From Lineus longissimus (taxonomy: Eukaryota > Nemertea > Pilidiophora > Heteronemertea > Lineidae), in the NCBI RefSeq assembly GCF_910592395.1, contig NC_088308.1, positions 17,377,501-17,437,500 on the forward strand: DNA of 60,000 bases, in the 5' to 3' direction. A model generated the notes under the pieces. It did no database searches. It was given only the letters and a program-made list of their open reading frames with translations, and was not told where the DNA came from. The stretch's first letter is position 1, and every line of letters starts with the position of its first letter. The position numbers and the translations under genes were made by a program. Shown here one piece after another: positions 33,718-44,056 of this stretch.

Positions 33718-34197
33718 ATGGAGATTGATAACGTAACCCAAGTTACAAGTAATACAAATACTACAGATGATACTAAACTGGTAGTATCTAAGAAGGTTAG
33801 ATCTGAGAAACAATTAGCATGGTCTAGAGATTTGGGTAAAAGGTCTCAGGATTTTAAGAGAAATAAAAAAGAAAAGACAACATTCAAAGAACCTAAACCA
33901 AAATCTGAAGAAGAGGTAAGCACTGTTACTAGTAATAGTAGTGAAGAAAAATCTACTAGAAGTTCAATATCTAGTGCAACCTACCTCTATTTAGGTGTAG
34001 GTGTAGTTATTTTGGTTAGTTTAATTTACTTCAGTCCTTTAGTTAAGAAAACTGATAAGAAATCTGTAGCTAAGGAATCTACTATTAATGAAACATACAG
34101 TAAAGATACTACTACTTCTAATAAACAAGCTAAAAGTTCTAGTAATAGTATTTTTGTTAAAACTTCTGTCTTAAAAAGTAATACTTCTATCCTCTAA
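33718..34197 (+). CDS. single-pass membrane protein of the virus-like element
   Basis: An intact 159-codon frame: a Thr/Asn-rich N-terminus, a basic stretch (RSEKQLAWSRDLGKRSQDFK), a Ser-rich linker, one clear membrane span (TYLYLGVGVVILVSLIYFS, about residues 88-106) and a Ser/Thr/Lys-rich tail. The basic patch before a single span is a recurrent design in small proteins of Polinton-type elements. Its last codons overlap the end of the leftward gene at 34171-34500 by 27 bp, marking the point where the two gene sets converge. Confidence 0.58.
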   Translation: MEIDNVTQVTSNTNTTDDTKLVVSKKVRSEKQLAWSRDLGKRSQDFKRNKKEKTTFKEPKPKSEEEVSTVTSNSSEEKSTRSSISSATYLYLGVGVVILVSLIYFSPLVKKTDKKSVAKESTINETYSKDTTTSNKQAKSSSNSIFVKTSVLKSNTSIL

Positions 34198-34500
34198 TAG
34201 AATCATTTCCTCATCAGTTATGATCTCGTCAGTTATGGCCTCATCATCACTTAAATTAATACAAGGGTTTAGCTCTATTAAGAATTCAAGAACAATTGGT
34301 GTTCCTCTGAAATTAACGATTTTACCATAAACAGTAGTTATTTTACCATCATCAGTAGTTATTTCAAATTTGATATGATTAGTACATTTGTTAACTTCTT
34401 TAGTAAAGTTAAGTTCATACCTTTGAAGCTTAATCTGATCACTATCATCTACAGGTATGATACAGAAAACATCTGAAGGTTTATTGTTTAATAGTGCCAT
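34171..34500 (-). CDS. leftward protein of the virus-like element, unknown
   Basis: An intact 109-codon frame starting MALLNNKPSDVFCIIPVDDS. It has alternating beta-type strands (KFEITTDDGKITTVYGKIVN) and an acidic C-terminus (DEAITDEIITDEEMILLEDR). It is the first intact gene on the leftward side and ends tail to tail against 33718-34197. No family recognised. Confidence 0.5.
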   Translation of the reverse strand: MALLNNKPSDVFCIIPVDDSDQIKLQRYELNFTKEVNKCTNHIKFEITTDDGKITTVYGKIVNFRGTPIVLEFLIELNPCINLSDDEAITDEIITDEEMILLEDRSITF

Positions 34501-34501
34501 A

Positions 34502-34960
34502 CTTTTATCAAGATTTGATTTTAATAAAAGATATTGAATGTAAAAAGGAAGAGGTTTGGTAGAGTAGTAGTTCCCTTTCCTTGTAAATTTTGTTTGTTTA
34601 AATCCGAACCATTTATTTTAAAAAATTCATATTTTAAAGGAAAGGTTTCTTTAAATGAAAATTCTTTGTTCTCTGTATTAAGTTCAATTATCATGTAATT
34701 GTTATTATCACAGTTTATTTTAACATGTTTAATTTCATTAATATTAATTGAGTATTGTCATGCACTACAAAACTCAATTAAACTAAAATGTTTATTGAAG
34801 AATTTCTCATACCCTGGTAGAAAATCAAATGTCCACCAAGAGTTGTAAAATATTATCGACTTAAAAGTAACAGCTTTTATGTTTATTTCTTTTGGTAAGT
34901 AGTACTCAAATGATGCTTCATAACCATTCCCATTCACGTATTATGAAGTTCATTGTATTT
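34502..34960 (-). pseudogene. decayed leftward gene with an 'FYNSWW' motif
   Basis: Frames on the minus strand give EASFEYYLPKEINIKAV, then IIFYNSWWTFDFLPGYEKFF, a TGA near 34758-34760, and after a frame change NNNYMIIELNTENKEFSF and FFKINGSDLNKQNLQGKGT. The strand-rich text and the 'YNSW' string resemble short structural proteins of this type of element, but I cannot name it. Its frame is interrupted at least twice. Confidence 0.4.
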
Positions 34961-34998
34961 ACCTGTATTTAAGGTATTTAAAAATACTTAACTCTAAT

Positions 34999-37140
34999 CT
35001 ACATACCAAAAGGTAACGTAGTTATGCCATACTCTAGTATGAATCTCTTGTCATCAAAAGGACTAAGACTTTTCTTATCTACTTCTTCTAAATAAATCTG
35101 GTGTTTAGCTGATATCAAGTGTCTCATCTTATGATTAATTCACTTACTATTCTCTAGACAGTCAACATAATCATTGAATGCAATGGGTGATATGAATAAA
35201 GACTAGCAAATGCTTTTACTTCAATTTTGTACAGAAAGGCCTAGTGTAAATGTACATGGAGTTTTAGATAAAAGCATTTGCTAGTCTTTATTCATATCAC
35301 CCAATATCTCTCGTCACTACGTTCTTTCCAATACTCTTGAATTTCTTTGATTCTGTTTCTTTGGTCGAGCCTTCTAGCTTTGCTCCTGACACTTTGTCAT
35401 GTTCTCTGGACAAAGTCATAGTCTCGGTTCTGTAAGCATACATCTTACTTCTAAGTGCAATAAATTCAGTCATCTCTTCTCCTCCTAGCTCATCCTTAAA
35501 TAACCTGGCACCTTCTTCTTGTAAGTGTCGTAGAGAGGATGATCTTTTGGGTAATTACTGAAGTGAAAGTTGGCCTTTAACCCTTTGAGGTATTCAATTA
35601 AATCAACAGTATTTATCTTCAAAACAAAGGAATCTGTATCTAAATACAGTAGTTCAAGGTTTTTCTCACCAAAGTATGGTTGAAGCACCTCATAGTAGAA
35701 TTCAGTAACTTAGACAATTCAAGTACTGCAGCACCTATGTAAATTGGTTTGTTAAATTTCATTGATGTTTCCTCATTCTGTTCATCAAATATGCATATTG
35801 ATGAGAACCTGGGATTGGCCATTACACTCCTGGCTCTTTCACCGTCTGTTACCAACTCAATCTCCATCCTGTTCCTTATGTTCTCACAGGTCTTACTATA
35901 AAAAGAATTATTCATTAACTTGAAATAGTCTTTCTCGAAATCAGTCTTAGAATCCATCCTCCTTTTAGTATTAAAGTCAATGTAGGTCGCCAACCATTTT
36001 GACTGTTCAGAGCTGATCACAGAATGAACCCTCTTAAGTACCATTCCATGCTTGAGGTAAGACTGTAGCATCCTGTAATGTACTATGTAGTTGGTCTTAT
36101 CCTTTTGTGTGAGGATTAGTTTCACTACGTTGGTTCTTTTCTCGTCACCCAGTAACTCCCTCTGGTAAGGACTTAATTCATCATCATCAATGAATAGAGA
36201 CTCGGGGCTGATTGGAAAGTTCCTTGACTTGAATTTGATGTTTTGTGGACAAGCCAAATCTACCTCTAAGAAATAGCCTACTTCACTGTCACTGGGTATC
36301 GCCATAATCCATCTTAGGTAGAGGTTATCATCATCTGTTGAATCAATATCTGTCATATTAAAACTACCATAAGGTTGAGGTTCCATCATAGCCCACCCGT
36401 AAAGGTTATCAGCATCAATGTAGAGGAGTTTGTGGTGATCATCGGCCTTAACATGTCTTGTTCCCATAACACCTGAAATTTCACCTCTTATTGCCCTTTT
36501 CAGAAGTAATTAAAATGTTGCTATCTGTTAGAAGTTCTAGGTTTATTCCTGTGTGTTTCAAACCAGATTGCCATGTAAGACCCGGTGCCGAGTAACAGTG
36601 ACATGGATCGATCTGAAAGAAATTTAAATTTACTTCCCTGAACTTCTCAAATAAATCTGCTAAAAGTAACACATCGGTTTTGAGGTAAAGGTCAATGAAC
36701 TCTCCATGATTTCTTAGGTTAAAATGATCCCAAAGGGTCTTGCCCTCTTCATAGGCTGAATCAGGTGCCATTTCATTTTTCAATTCGTCAAAGAACATGG
36801 ACTTCTCTAGGTAAGTAACATTGTAGCTTTCATGTGACGTGTAAAGTGAATAAGGTACCAATCCCTTCTTCCTCAATAGTTTGAAGTCTGTAGTATCAGG
36901 GAACATCTGTCTTGTAATTTTGAAGTCATCATCTAACACTGATTTGGTTATGTTATCTAAACTGGACTGTAGGAATCTGTACGGGTCTAAGAACCTAAAA
37001 CAACCGAATTGAAATTAAATGTATTGTTCTGCTGTTTTGGCAAGTAATTTACGTTTCTTGTACTCTGGTAGTTTAGTCATTAACTTTTTACTGAATAGGT
37101 GTGAATCATAGTTACTTAGATTGTGAAAAAATACTGGAAC
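34999..37140 (-). pseudogene. polB: protein-primed family B DNA polymerase (PolB), N-terminally truncated and broken
   Basis: Read leftward from 37140. The first residues contain the exonuclease motif in VPVFFHNLSNYDSHLF, then RFLDPYRFLQSSL and PGLTWQSGLKHTGINL. The polymerase palm follows, with motif A DADNLYGWAM, motif B region DFEKDYFKLMNNSFYSK and motif C LLYLDTDSF, and a C-terminal FDDKRFILEYGITTLPFG before TAG at 34999-35001. The NLYGW and DTDS signatures place it in the protein-primed branch used by Polintons and adintoviruses. Breaks: TAA at 37015-37017, frame changes near 36490, 35700 and 35495, a MITE insertion at 35184-35303, and a TGA near 35150. In motif B the usual Gly after the aromatic residue is Ser. 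About 670 codons remain of a family that usually exceeds 1000; the N-terminal part is gone. Confidence 0.9.
35184..35303. mobile_element. hairpin MITE (subfamily A) inserted in the polymerase gene
   Basis: A 120-bp palindrome: TGGGTGATATGAATAAAGAC on the left, GTCTTTATTCATATCACCCA on the right. Flanking bases 'aat' on both sides suggest a 3-bp target duplication. The polymerase reading resumes on both sides (GKNVVTRDI before, LNDYVDCLENSK after), so the insertion point is inside a formerly continuous frame. The arms are almost perfect, implying a younger age than the point decay of the gene. Confidence 0.92.
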
Positions 37141-37990
37141 GAACATGGCTTTCTTTTCATTCAGATTGCGTTAGCGGAGCTCGTTTCGTCACCACTAGGG
37201 CTAGATGTCTGAAACTTGGTGTGATGGTAGCTTTGGGCGACATGCCTAGACTTCTTTTTCTTTTTCGCGATATGACCTACTTTCTGGCCTCAAGGCGGCC
37301 ATCTTGGAAATTGGTTGTTTGCCTTTTTTAAGCTAATGGTTGTATGTAGGTTGACAAAATTTTTATGGTGGGTGTATCTAATAAAGTTAAATGACATATC
37401 ACCCGGGTTTTTGATTTGACCTACTTTTCAAGGTCACAGAGGTCAAAGTTCACTAAATCACCGATTGGTGGCACGTTTTGTTTCTATTTGAGCTAGGTTC
37501 TAAACTTGCGAGGACATATATCAAGGGACCCTCTATTCTACCCCAAAAACTTGTCCCACTCAGACTTCAAATATTGCCGCCAGGCGGCCATCTTGAAAAT
37601 TAAACAAAGTCGGATTGAAACCAAATTTCATGTGATTGTATATTTATGTACTCTCTACACGTCCCTGATTTTCAGTCAAATCCATCGACTAATATGGCCG
37701 CCAGGCGTCCATCTTGAAAATTAAACAAAGTCCTATTACTCTGAAACTAATGATCGGATTGCAACCAAACTTCATGTGATTATGTATATCTATGTACTCT
37801 TATCAATATCCCTAATTTTCAGTCAAATCCCATGACAAATATGGCCGCCAGGCCGCCATCTTGAAAATCCAAAGAAGTCCTATTACTCCTAAACTGTTGA
37901 ACAGATGTCAACCAATTTCCATGTGACATGTACACTCGTCAATAACTCTGAAATTCATTCAACTTTATAACCAAAATGCCAAGAAGAAGA
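37141..37990. repeat. interspersed repeat with 'ggcggccatcttgaaaat' units
   Basis: Begins directly at the polymerase breakpoint. The motif 'ggcggccatcttg(g/a)aaa' occurs near 37294, 37583, 37704 and 37853, and the last three lie in imperfect tandem units of about 121 and 147 bp with 'aaacaaagtc' and 'caaccaaa(c/t)ttcatgtgat'. This looks like a dispersed animal repeat; no coding potential seen. Confidence 0.6.
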
Positions 37991-38459
37991 CTATTATTCA
38001 ATGGAATCAAAACTGGTGAAACAAGCCATAAACTGTTCTACCCGAGGTGAGCACATGGTCCCTGGACCATTTCATTCAGCTAAGAATGACTTGTAGGCCT
38101 AAAGATTTAGAAGTTGTACCTAAATTTCTCGGGGGTATGGCTTACTCCTATAAGGTAGCCTGGAAAATATTTCATCCTGGATGCAGAGAAAGACTGTAGT
38201 TTAGATTACTTGTTAGTTAGTTTTAGTGTTAGTTTTCACTGTTGAAGGATAAAAACACAGATGTGAATCAGCAGTGAAGTTCCTTCTCAAGCGAGAAACC
38301 AACGTCTTGGTATTGCAGCCGCAGTACTTTCAAGAATCTACAGAGATGTCATCTTAGAGTTGTTTCTCTCATGCCTGGAAAATGTGGTCCTGTATTATTC
38401 ATGCATAGGTGTCTTTGAATTTCACCACTCTAAAGTTGGGTTTGATCTGATGGCATGAC

Positions 38460-38780
38460 CGGGACAATATCACAACCTGTAATGGACATTAATGAATCCG
38501 ATTCGGATTCGTTTTGGGTTGTGACGTGAAGATTTCCACAGAGTATAAAATAGTGTGGTATATGCCACAGGGACAAAGTCACAACCGGTGATTATGGCCT
38601 AGCTGACTGACAATGTCCAAGGTGAAATTTAATCTTCTTTAATCCCCCCGGATTGCACATACCAAATAAAGTAGGCTTCTGTGTTCACCATGCTGCAAAC
38701 AGGTTGATAGGGACAATGTCACAACCTGTGGTTTGCCCATGCTCAAGCTGGTGTTGAGTAGGTTGTGACATCGTCCCTTG
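38460..38780. repeat. cluster of GGGACAATGTCACAACC-like motifs in both orientations
   Basis: Motif copies: 'gggacaatatcacaacc' near 38461, 'gggacaaagtcacaacc' near 38571, 'gggacaatgtcacaacc' near 38710, and the inverted forms 'ggttgtgac' near 38517 and 'ggttgtgacatcgtccc' near 38761. Four full or near-full copies in 320 bp, spaced irregularly. Could be ends of nested foldback elements or a protein-binding cluster; neither is shown. Confidence 0.55.
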
Positions 38781-39039
38781 GAGGGAAGTGAAGCCCTCAG
38801 TCCCCACTAATACTGTAGAAGAGCTAGTAAATCCATTGGCTTGGAATGCGTAATTCTAATTATTAGTTTCAGATGCCCCATTTACACTCCAGACGCAATG
38901 GACAGGCCTTATCTTATCGCCTGGTACATAGAGGAAGGACAATCAGGATGACGAAAGGGACTGTATTGGAGTCCCTAGCCTTGTTTGGCTCTGGAGTGGC
39001 AAGTACAGCAATGGATTGGGGAACAAAAATAAAGGAGTA

Positions 39040-39193
39040 CAGTAGAAACACTCTATTAAGGACACTCTTGGGACTGACAAGTGCTATCCTTGAGGTGTCC
39101 CGATTAGAGAGGTCAAATTGGATGGAAACTACAACTATGGGACTATACTCTGTGTTCTTAATAGGGAGGTGTTCGCTGAGGTATGTTCCACTG
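39040..39193. mobile_element. pogo/Tigger-like MITE
   Basis: Left end CAGTAGAAACACTCTATTAA, right end GCTGAGGTATGTTCCACTG, preceded by TA. Interior 'gattagagaggtcaaattgg' is shared with the copy at 48760-48933. It is the shortest of the four copies. Confidence 0.68.
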
Positions 39194-39892
39194 TCAAGAA
39201 GTCTTACCACAATTGCTTGGTGGTCTTACCTTGGAGGTAGGCTTTAGGTTTCAGTCCATCATCACAACCGTCATCAAAAGTTTAAAAATCTTTGTCCAAG
39301 ACATGAAGAAAATGAATAAAAATGATAGATTTGTCGAGGTTATTTGCAAGACAAGTACATGCAAACACAGCTAATAGGCCCCCACCCTGTGTCTAATGTC
39401 ATTGGCAATACCAAAAAAATGCAAAAGGCCTAGAAGAAAGTCAGGGCATGCTCAATTTCATAGGAAAGTGGCTTTTTTAGGCGACAGGCCTGCTGTTACC
39501 TAGCGGTAGCAAGTGGAACTAAAAGTTTTGGACGAAGATTTCAGTTCCATTTTCTGCCGCGAGACAGCGCCACTGTCGCCTACGGTCAGAATTAAACTAA
39601 GGCTTCCTTCCTTGTACCCTTTGATTAAATATAGGTGCAGTCACTGATCTTCAAACCTTTTGGTTTTAAAAGCACAGTTTGCAAACTTACATTTTTGTCC
39701 AAATACCGCCAACTGGGGACATAAATAGAAACCAATCTATTTTATATTATGCAAACCTCTTCAACTTTACATGTATTTCAAACTTCAATCTGCGGAAATA
39801 AAGCAACAATATTTTTTGGCGCAATTTACGCTCTTTGCCCTCTTTTTTTATGTCAGCAGCATATCTTGGGCTGTTCTTCACGACGGCCAGAT

Positions 39893-39953
39893 TTGAAGAG
39901 CCCGGGTCTTACGGTTACAAAATGCCCAATTTGTCAGCTGAGCTATAAATAAC
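39893..39953 (-). mobile_element. tRNA-like SINE head or tRNA pseudogene
   Basis: On the minus strand TAGCTCAGCTGACAAATTGG resembles an A box, and GGGCTCTTCAAATC, about 30 bases later, resembles a B box. The acceptor stem does not pair convincingly, so I do not call a functional tRNA. Confidence 0.4.
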
Positions 39954-41942
39954 TAAGCAAGGCATATCGTTATTTCATTTTCATATAATTTACTTTCCTG
40001 CAACAATAACACATTCACTACATGATTCATTATTATGACACTATATCAAACAAAATCCTATCTGATCTGGAATTATGTATTTTCTGGGATAGGCCTGCTA
40101 GGTACAATTCTACTTCATATTCAATGAAAAATAATGCTATCTAAATGTTCTTCCTGCACAGATCTTCTTTGAGAAATGTAAAGTTATTTTAATGTTTCTT
40201 GAAGTAGGAAGTGACCGAGGAGGATTTAACAACCAGCTCTTAACATGCTCTGATAGTGTACACAATATCTTCTATTTCATATGTGTGCTAGAGTGTGATA
40301 TTGGGCTTCCTAGCACCACCCCCTTTTCAATATTGATTTCCCCAAGATAGGATAGCTTATTTTCACACTAAAGTGTCATTGTTTCATAATGATATGCTAC
40401 ATGGTGTGTTTTTAAAAAGTAATTTTGATATGCATGTAAAAAATGCCAACATCACCATCAACCTTATATTTCTCAGAGGACATGATAATTACAAATATAC
40501 TACCAGTCATTTGTACATCAACATGTGGTCATTCTTATCCAGAGGAAATCAGAGGTTGATATTTGCTTCTTCAACCCTGCACACAAACCCCAGAGACATA
40601 TGTCCCTCATTGGCTGAAGTGAAATAGAGGGCCAAAGAAATGAATGTTATCCTCAGATATCCTCGGGATGAGACTTTCTGTGTCATTATCATCAAAATTC
40701 ACAGACAATTATATACATGTATGTACAAACATACAGTGTTGACATACAGAATTTTTGTTCAGGTGTCAGCCCATGTGACTCGGACACTGCAACATGTGAA
40801 GGTATCAAACGGATGTTACAGAGACATTATGCTCACATGGTGCCACTGACAGAGTTAATGGACAGAGACGGCAAAATGCCTATAAATTGGGGCTCAAATT
40901 GAGGAAAATGAGTCCATGTTCAGCTAGAATTCTTTCAGCATTTCTGTTCTTACACGACTCCGTAGGTCATTGATAAACTTTTCACAGCCTTTATACCACA
41001 ATGTCCATCTTCAAAATCAATTTAAAAGCTTGACTGACCAGATAATGTTATATCAAACGTACTAGAAGAGACCTGGGAAAAAATGTGGAGAGAAAAAACG
41101 CTAAAAATAAAACAGTCAATTGTACATCCTGATATGCTATCTTGATATTGTATTTAATTATGATAATATAAAACAAATTCATTTAATCTTGTGTATTGAA
41201 AATCAAGATGAGTCGGGAATAGAACATGCTTTGGCAGTAATTCCATTATCATATCATAGCCACTTACAATATTCACATATTTACATGTTTCTATTCATTA
41301 CAAAGACAAATCAATAAGATAATATTTTAAAAGTTATCCTATTACAAACAGTGTTAGAACTCTAATCCAAATATTTCATCCTGACACCATTGGCTGTCAT
41401 GTTAGTGACCTCATCAGGGCCACTTGATTGTGACTTTGTCCTCATATGATTGATAGGAGATGAAAATAGGATCACAAGATATCTCTGTGCAACAAAGCAC
41501 TGAGAAAGATTGTGACAAAATGTATGCCTTTTCATTACAAAAGTGGTTACAATGAGCTCATCTAAACGTATTATTTTAGGAACCGAAAGAGAAGGTACAT
41601 TTCAATAGACTACAACAAAATACTTTAGATGAAACTTTGTATGGAGGAAGAAGGTCACTCTGAAGCCAAAATACAAATGTATTTGGAATACACTCAAACA
41701 CTCTGTTGTTGTTAAAGAATAACCTTTTTTAAATCAACACTAAGCTGATGAATTTCTTTGATCGAATGAGATAATTATGTCAAATACCTAAAATATACTA
41801 TCACATGCTCTTGTACAAAAATTATTTCTAAAGTCTGCAACAGACTTCCGTCTTCTGATGGCAACAAATGCCAAGGTCAATGCTACTGGCTGACTGCAAT
41901 CACTAGGAGTTCCAAACTTTTCAATCAATCCACTTTAAACAT

Positions 41943-42065
41943 AGGGTGATATGAATAAAGACTAGCAAATGTTTTCATCTAAAACACCATGTGCATTTTA
42001 TACACTAGGCCTTTCTGTACAAAACTGAAGTAAAAGCATTTGCTCAACTTCACTCACATCAGCCA
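41943..42065. mobile_element. hairpin MITE, diverged subfamily A copy
   Basis: The left arm 'agggtgatatgaataaagac' is intact. The right arm has decayed to 'tgctcaacttcactcacatc'. The loop 'aggcctttctgtacaaaac' matches the copies at 9831 and 35184. It directly abuts a subfamily B copy. Confidence 0.75.
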
Positions 42066-42066
42066 A

Positions 42067-42187
42067 TGGCTGATATTTATAAAAGACTAGTAAATGCTTT
42101 TACTTTAAACTTTATGTACATTTACACTAGCCATCTCTGTAGAAAACTGTAGTAAAAGCATTTACTAGTCTTTATAAATATTAACCA
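42067..42187. mobile_element. hairpin MITE, subfamily B
   Basis: Arms TGGCTGATATTTATAAAAGA and CTTTATAAATATTAACCA are inverted copies. Loop 'ccatctctgtagaaaactgt'. Nearly identical to the copy at 45080-45200. Confidence 0.85.
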
Positions 42188-43916
42188 TTGTCTTTTTCAG
42201 TGCAACAATCCAAAGCTTTAGTAACCTGTCATCTCAAGCCCTTATGAAAATTCCCAGCAACTGATTTCTGGCGCATTTGGTCCTCCATAAGTAATGAGCA
42301 GTTGTCAATTTCATGATGCGAATCTCCTCACAGCCACGTGTCCTCAGTTTCCTTCGCTCTAGAATAGAAAGAAAAGGATTTGAATAAAGATGGTGTACTT
42401 AGAAAATTCGGCTTGATGGTTGCCCACCAATCCAGTGCTGGCCACTATCTTGTCGGACAAGATGTTCCGCTAGGTTATACAGAAAAATGCAAAATTTATC
42501 AAGGATCATAGGGACATTTTTCTCCATTTCTAACAGGGGTATCACTCAACAACAGGACCAAAATAAGACAATGTACAGTGTGGGGGTGGCCAATAAGGTG
42601 TCCCCCTATTCATCAGAAGCAACATTTTCCAGGGCGCCTCGCCCACCAGAGGCATAGAGTTACTTATAATTTGAGCCCTCAGAGGCCGAGAAAATGCATA
42701 TTTGGCACAGAGACCCTCCTCCTTTAAGCAGGACACTAGGTAAGTTAAAATGGGCCCCGGCTCCGAAGATCAAGGTGAATATGGAGTTGGTCTCAGTTGT
42801 GGCAATGCGCATTTGACGATATGACGTCATGTTCTTTTCACTGCTTCGTGGTGGGTAGTGCTAGTAAATAAAAGTCTGAAAACATTTATGTCTTAGCGAC
42901 CCCGTAGTCATTTTCCCACCAGCTTTGATGACTTGGAATTGGGAAACCCCACTGAAACAGATGAAAATCATGCACAAAAAGGGACGCCCCTTGCCTCAGT
43001 GCAGAGGCCGATCTTAACACTTTTATGTACAAAATGGACAGGGGATATTGACACTTGACGTAATTGTCATCTTAGGGTGGGGTCATGGTATAAGCTTCAC
43101 ACATACCATACTAATATAGAAAACAAACAAAGAGGAAAAGTTAAGTTTGCATAAATACATTACGCAATCTCAGTTTTAATACATTAATACGCAATACCAG
43201 ATACCAAGCATGCAGTTATTTACATTGCAATCAACAATGCTATATGTGTTCGAGATAATTTCAGATGGCAAACAAGCTAATACCGATGAAATATCTCCCA
43301 TACCCGCTGCCACATTTCCTGAGAAAAACTTCTAAAACATTCAAGCCAATGCCTTTTCCAATCATCATAAAGGGCTAAGCCATCCATTCACATATATTTA
43401 CCTCTGGTTCAACTATATTAATTTCCTTTTTCTAACACCAGGAGACACTAATAGTCATAATGCATGCAGGCATACTTGCAATGTCAGCTTGTAGTTTATG
43501 TACCCCTATGTGGGTATCAATTTTCTCGAAAGCTGCACATTAATTTAGGGTAAGGGTGGGCTCAGGGATTGTCACAAAAATATTACAAGGTAAGTCTATT
43601 GTTTCAATCATGCCAAATCCGCCAATAATGGCAAGGTTTCTCTGGTGCCCCCTTTGCAGTCGCGCAGTGTCATCGTCATGGAACAGCAACAAAATGTAAA
43701 CAAACGGCTTAGGCCTTTAAGACTTGTTAACGCGTAAATCATATTTAATTGCAAGTGACGGAAGCTTGTAATTCATCAAAAGTTCTTTCTAACCCGACTA
43801 TTCTAGTGTTGCTCTTCGGAGCCAAGCACCTTTCATAATGCCGTCTCGTACTCTATTGCTGGTATCACCACGTCAATTTGGAATTCGTTTGAAGGCATGC
43901 GAAGAATGGGCGATGA

Positions 43917-44021
43917 GACTGTCAGCCTGGTGATGGAAAGAAATAATTTAAGACTGATAGCCTGGTGAAGGAAAGAAATAATTTAAGACTGATAGCCTGG
44001 TGAAGGAAAGAAAGAATGTAA
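43917..44021. repeat. 35-bp tandem repeat, 3 units
   Basis: Three units of 35 bp starting with 'gactg(t/a)(c/t)agcctggtga' at 43917, 43952 and 43987. The third unit is slightly diverged at its end. Confidence 0.88.
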
Positions 44022-44038
44022 GGCACCATCAAGAATTA

Positions 44039-44056
44039 ATAAAGACTAGTCTTTAT
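44039..44056. mobile_element. perfect 18-bp palindrome, MITE arm remnant
   Basis: ATAAAGACTAGTCTTTAT is its own reverse complement and equals the inner arm tips of the hairpin MITEs (ATAAAGACTAG) joined without a loop. It reads as a MITE whose middle has been deleted exactly, or as a chance palindrome. Confidence 0.45.

Larger units (their letters stand above)
27594..37140. mobile_element. degraded Polinton/Maverick-like (adintovirus-like) endogenous element
   Basis: A cluster of at least ten virus-type genes with lower GC and tight spacing, unlike the host DNA around it. The left part (27594-34197) is transcribed rightward and holds structural-type genes; the right part (34171-37140) is leftward and holds a protein-primed family B polymerase. 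The two halves meet tail to tail with overlapping ends near 34171-34197. Similar gene sets (coiled-coil membrane protein, capsid-like proteins, small membrane proteins, PolB) occur in Polinton-type elements of cnidarians and other invertebrates. No integrase, packaging ATPase or protease was found and no terminal inverted repeats were seen. The right part is cut inside the polymerase at about 37140. Frame breaks in several genes show it is an inactive relic. Confidence 0.8.
37991..41942. other. no gene recognised
   Basis: Apart from the motif cluster at 38460-38780, the pogo-like MITE at 39040-39193 and a tRNA-like remnant at 39893-39953, this stretch shows only short unrelated frames and no convincing exon. 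AT-rich sequence prevails after 40000. Confidence 0.5.

Noticed and set aside
27594-37140. Integrase, packaging ATPase, protease and terminal inverted repeats of a complete Polinton
   Set aside because: I looked on both strands for their motifs (DDE/zinc finger, Walker A/B, Cys protease) and for long inverted ends near 27.3-27.6 and 37.1 kb and saw none.
39893-39953. Functional tRNA gene
   Set aside because: A- and B-box-like strings exist, but stems do not pair and no acceptor end is seen.
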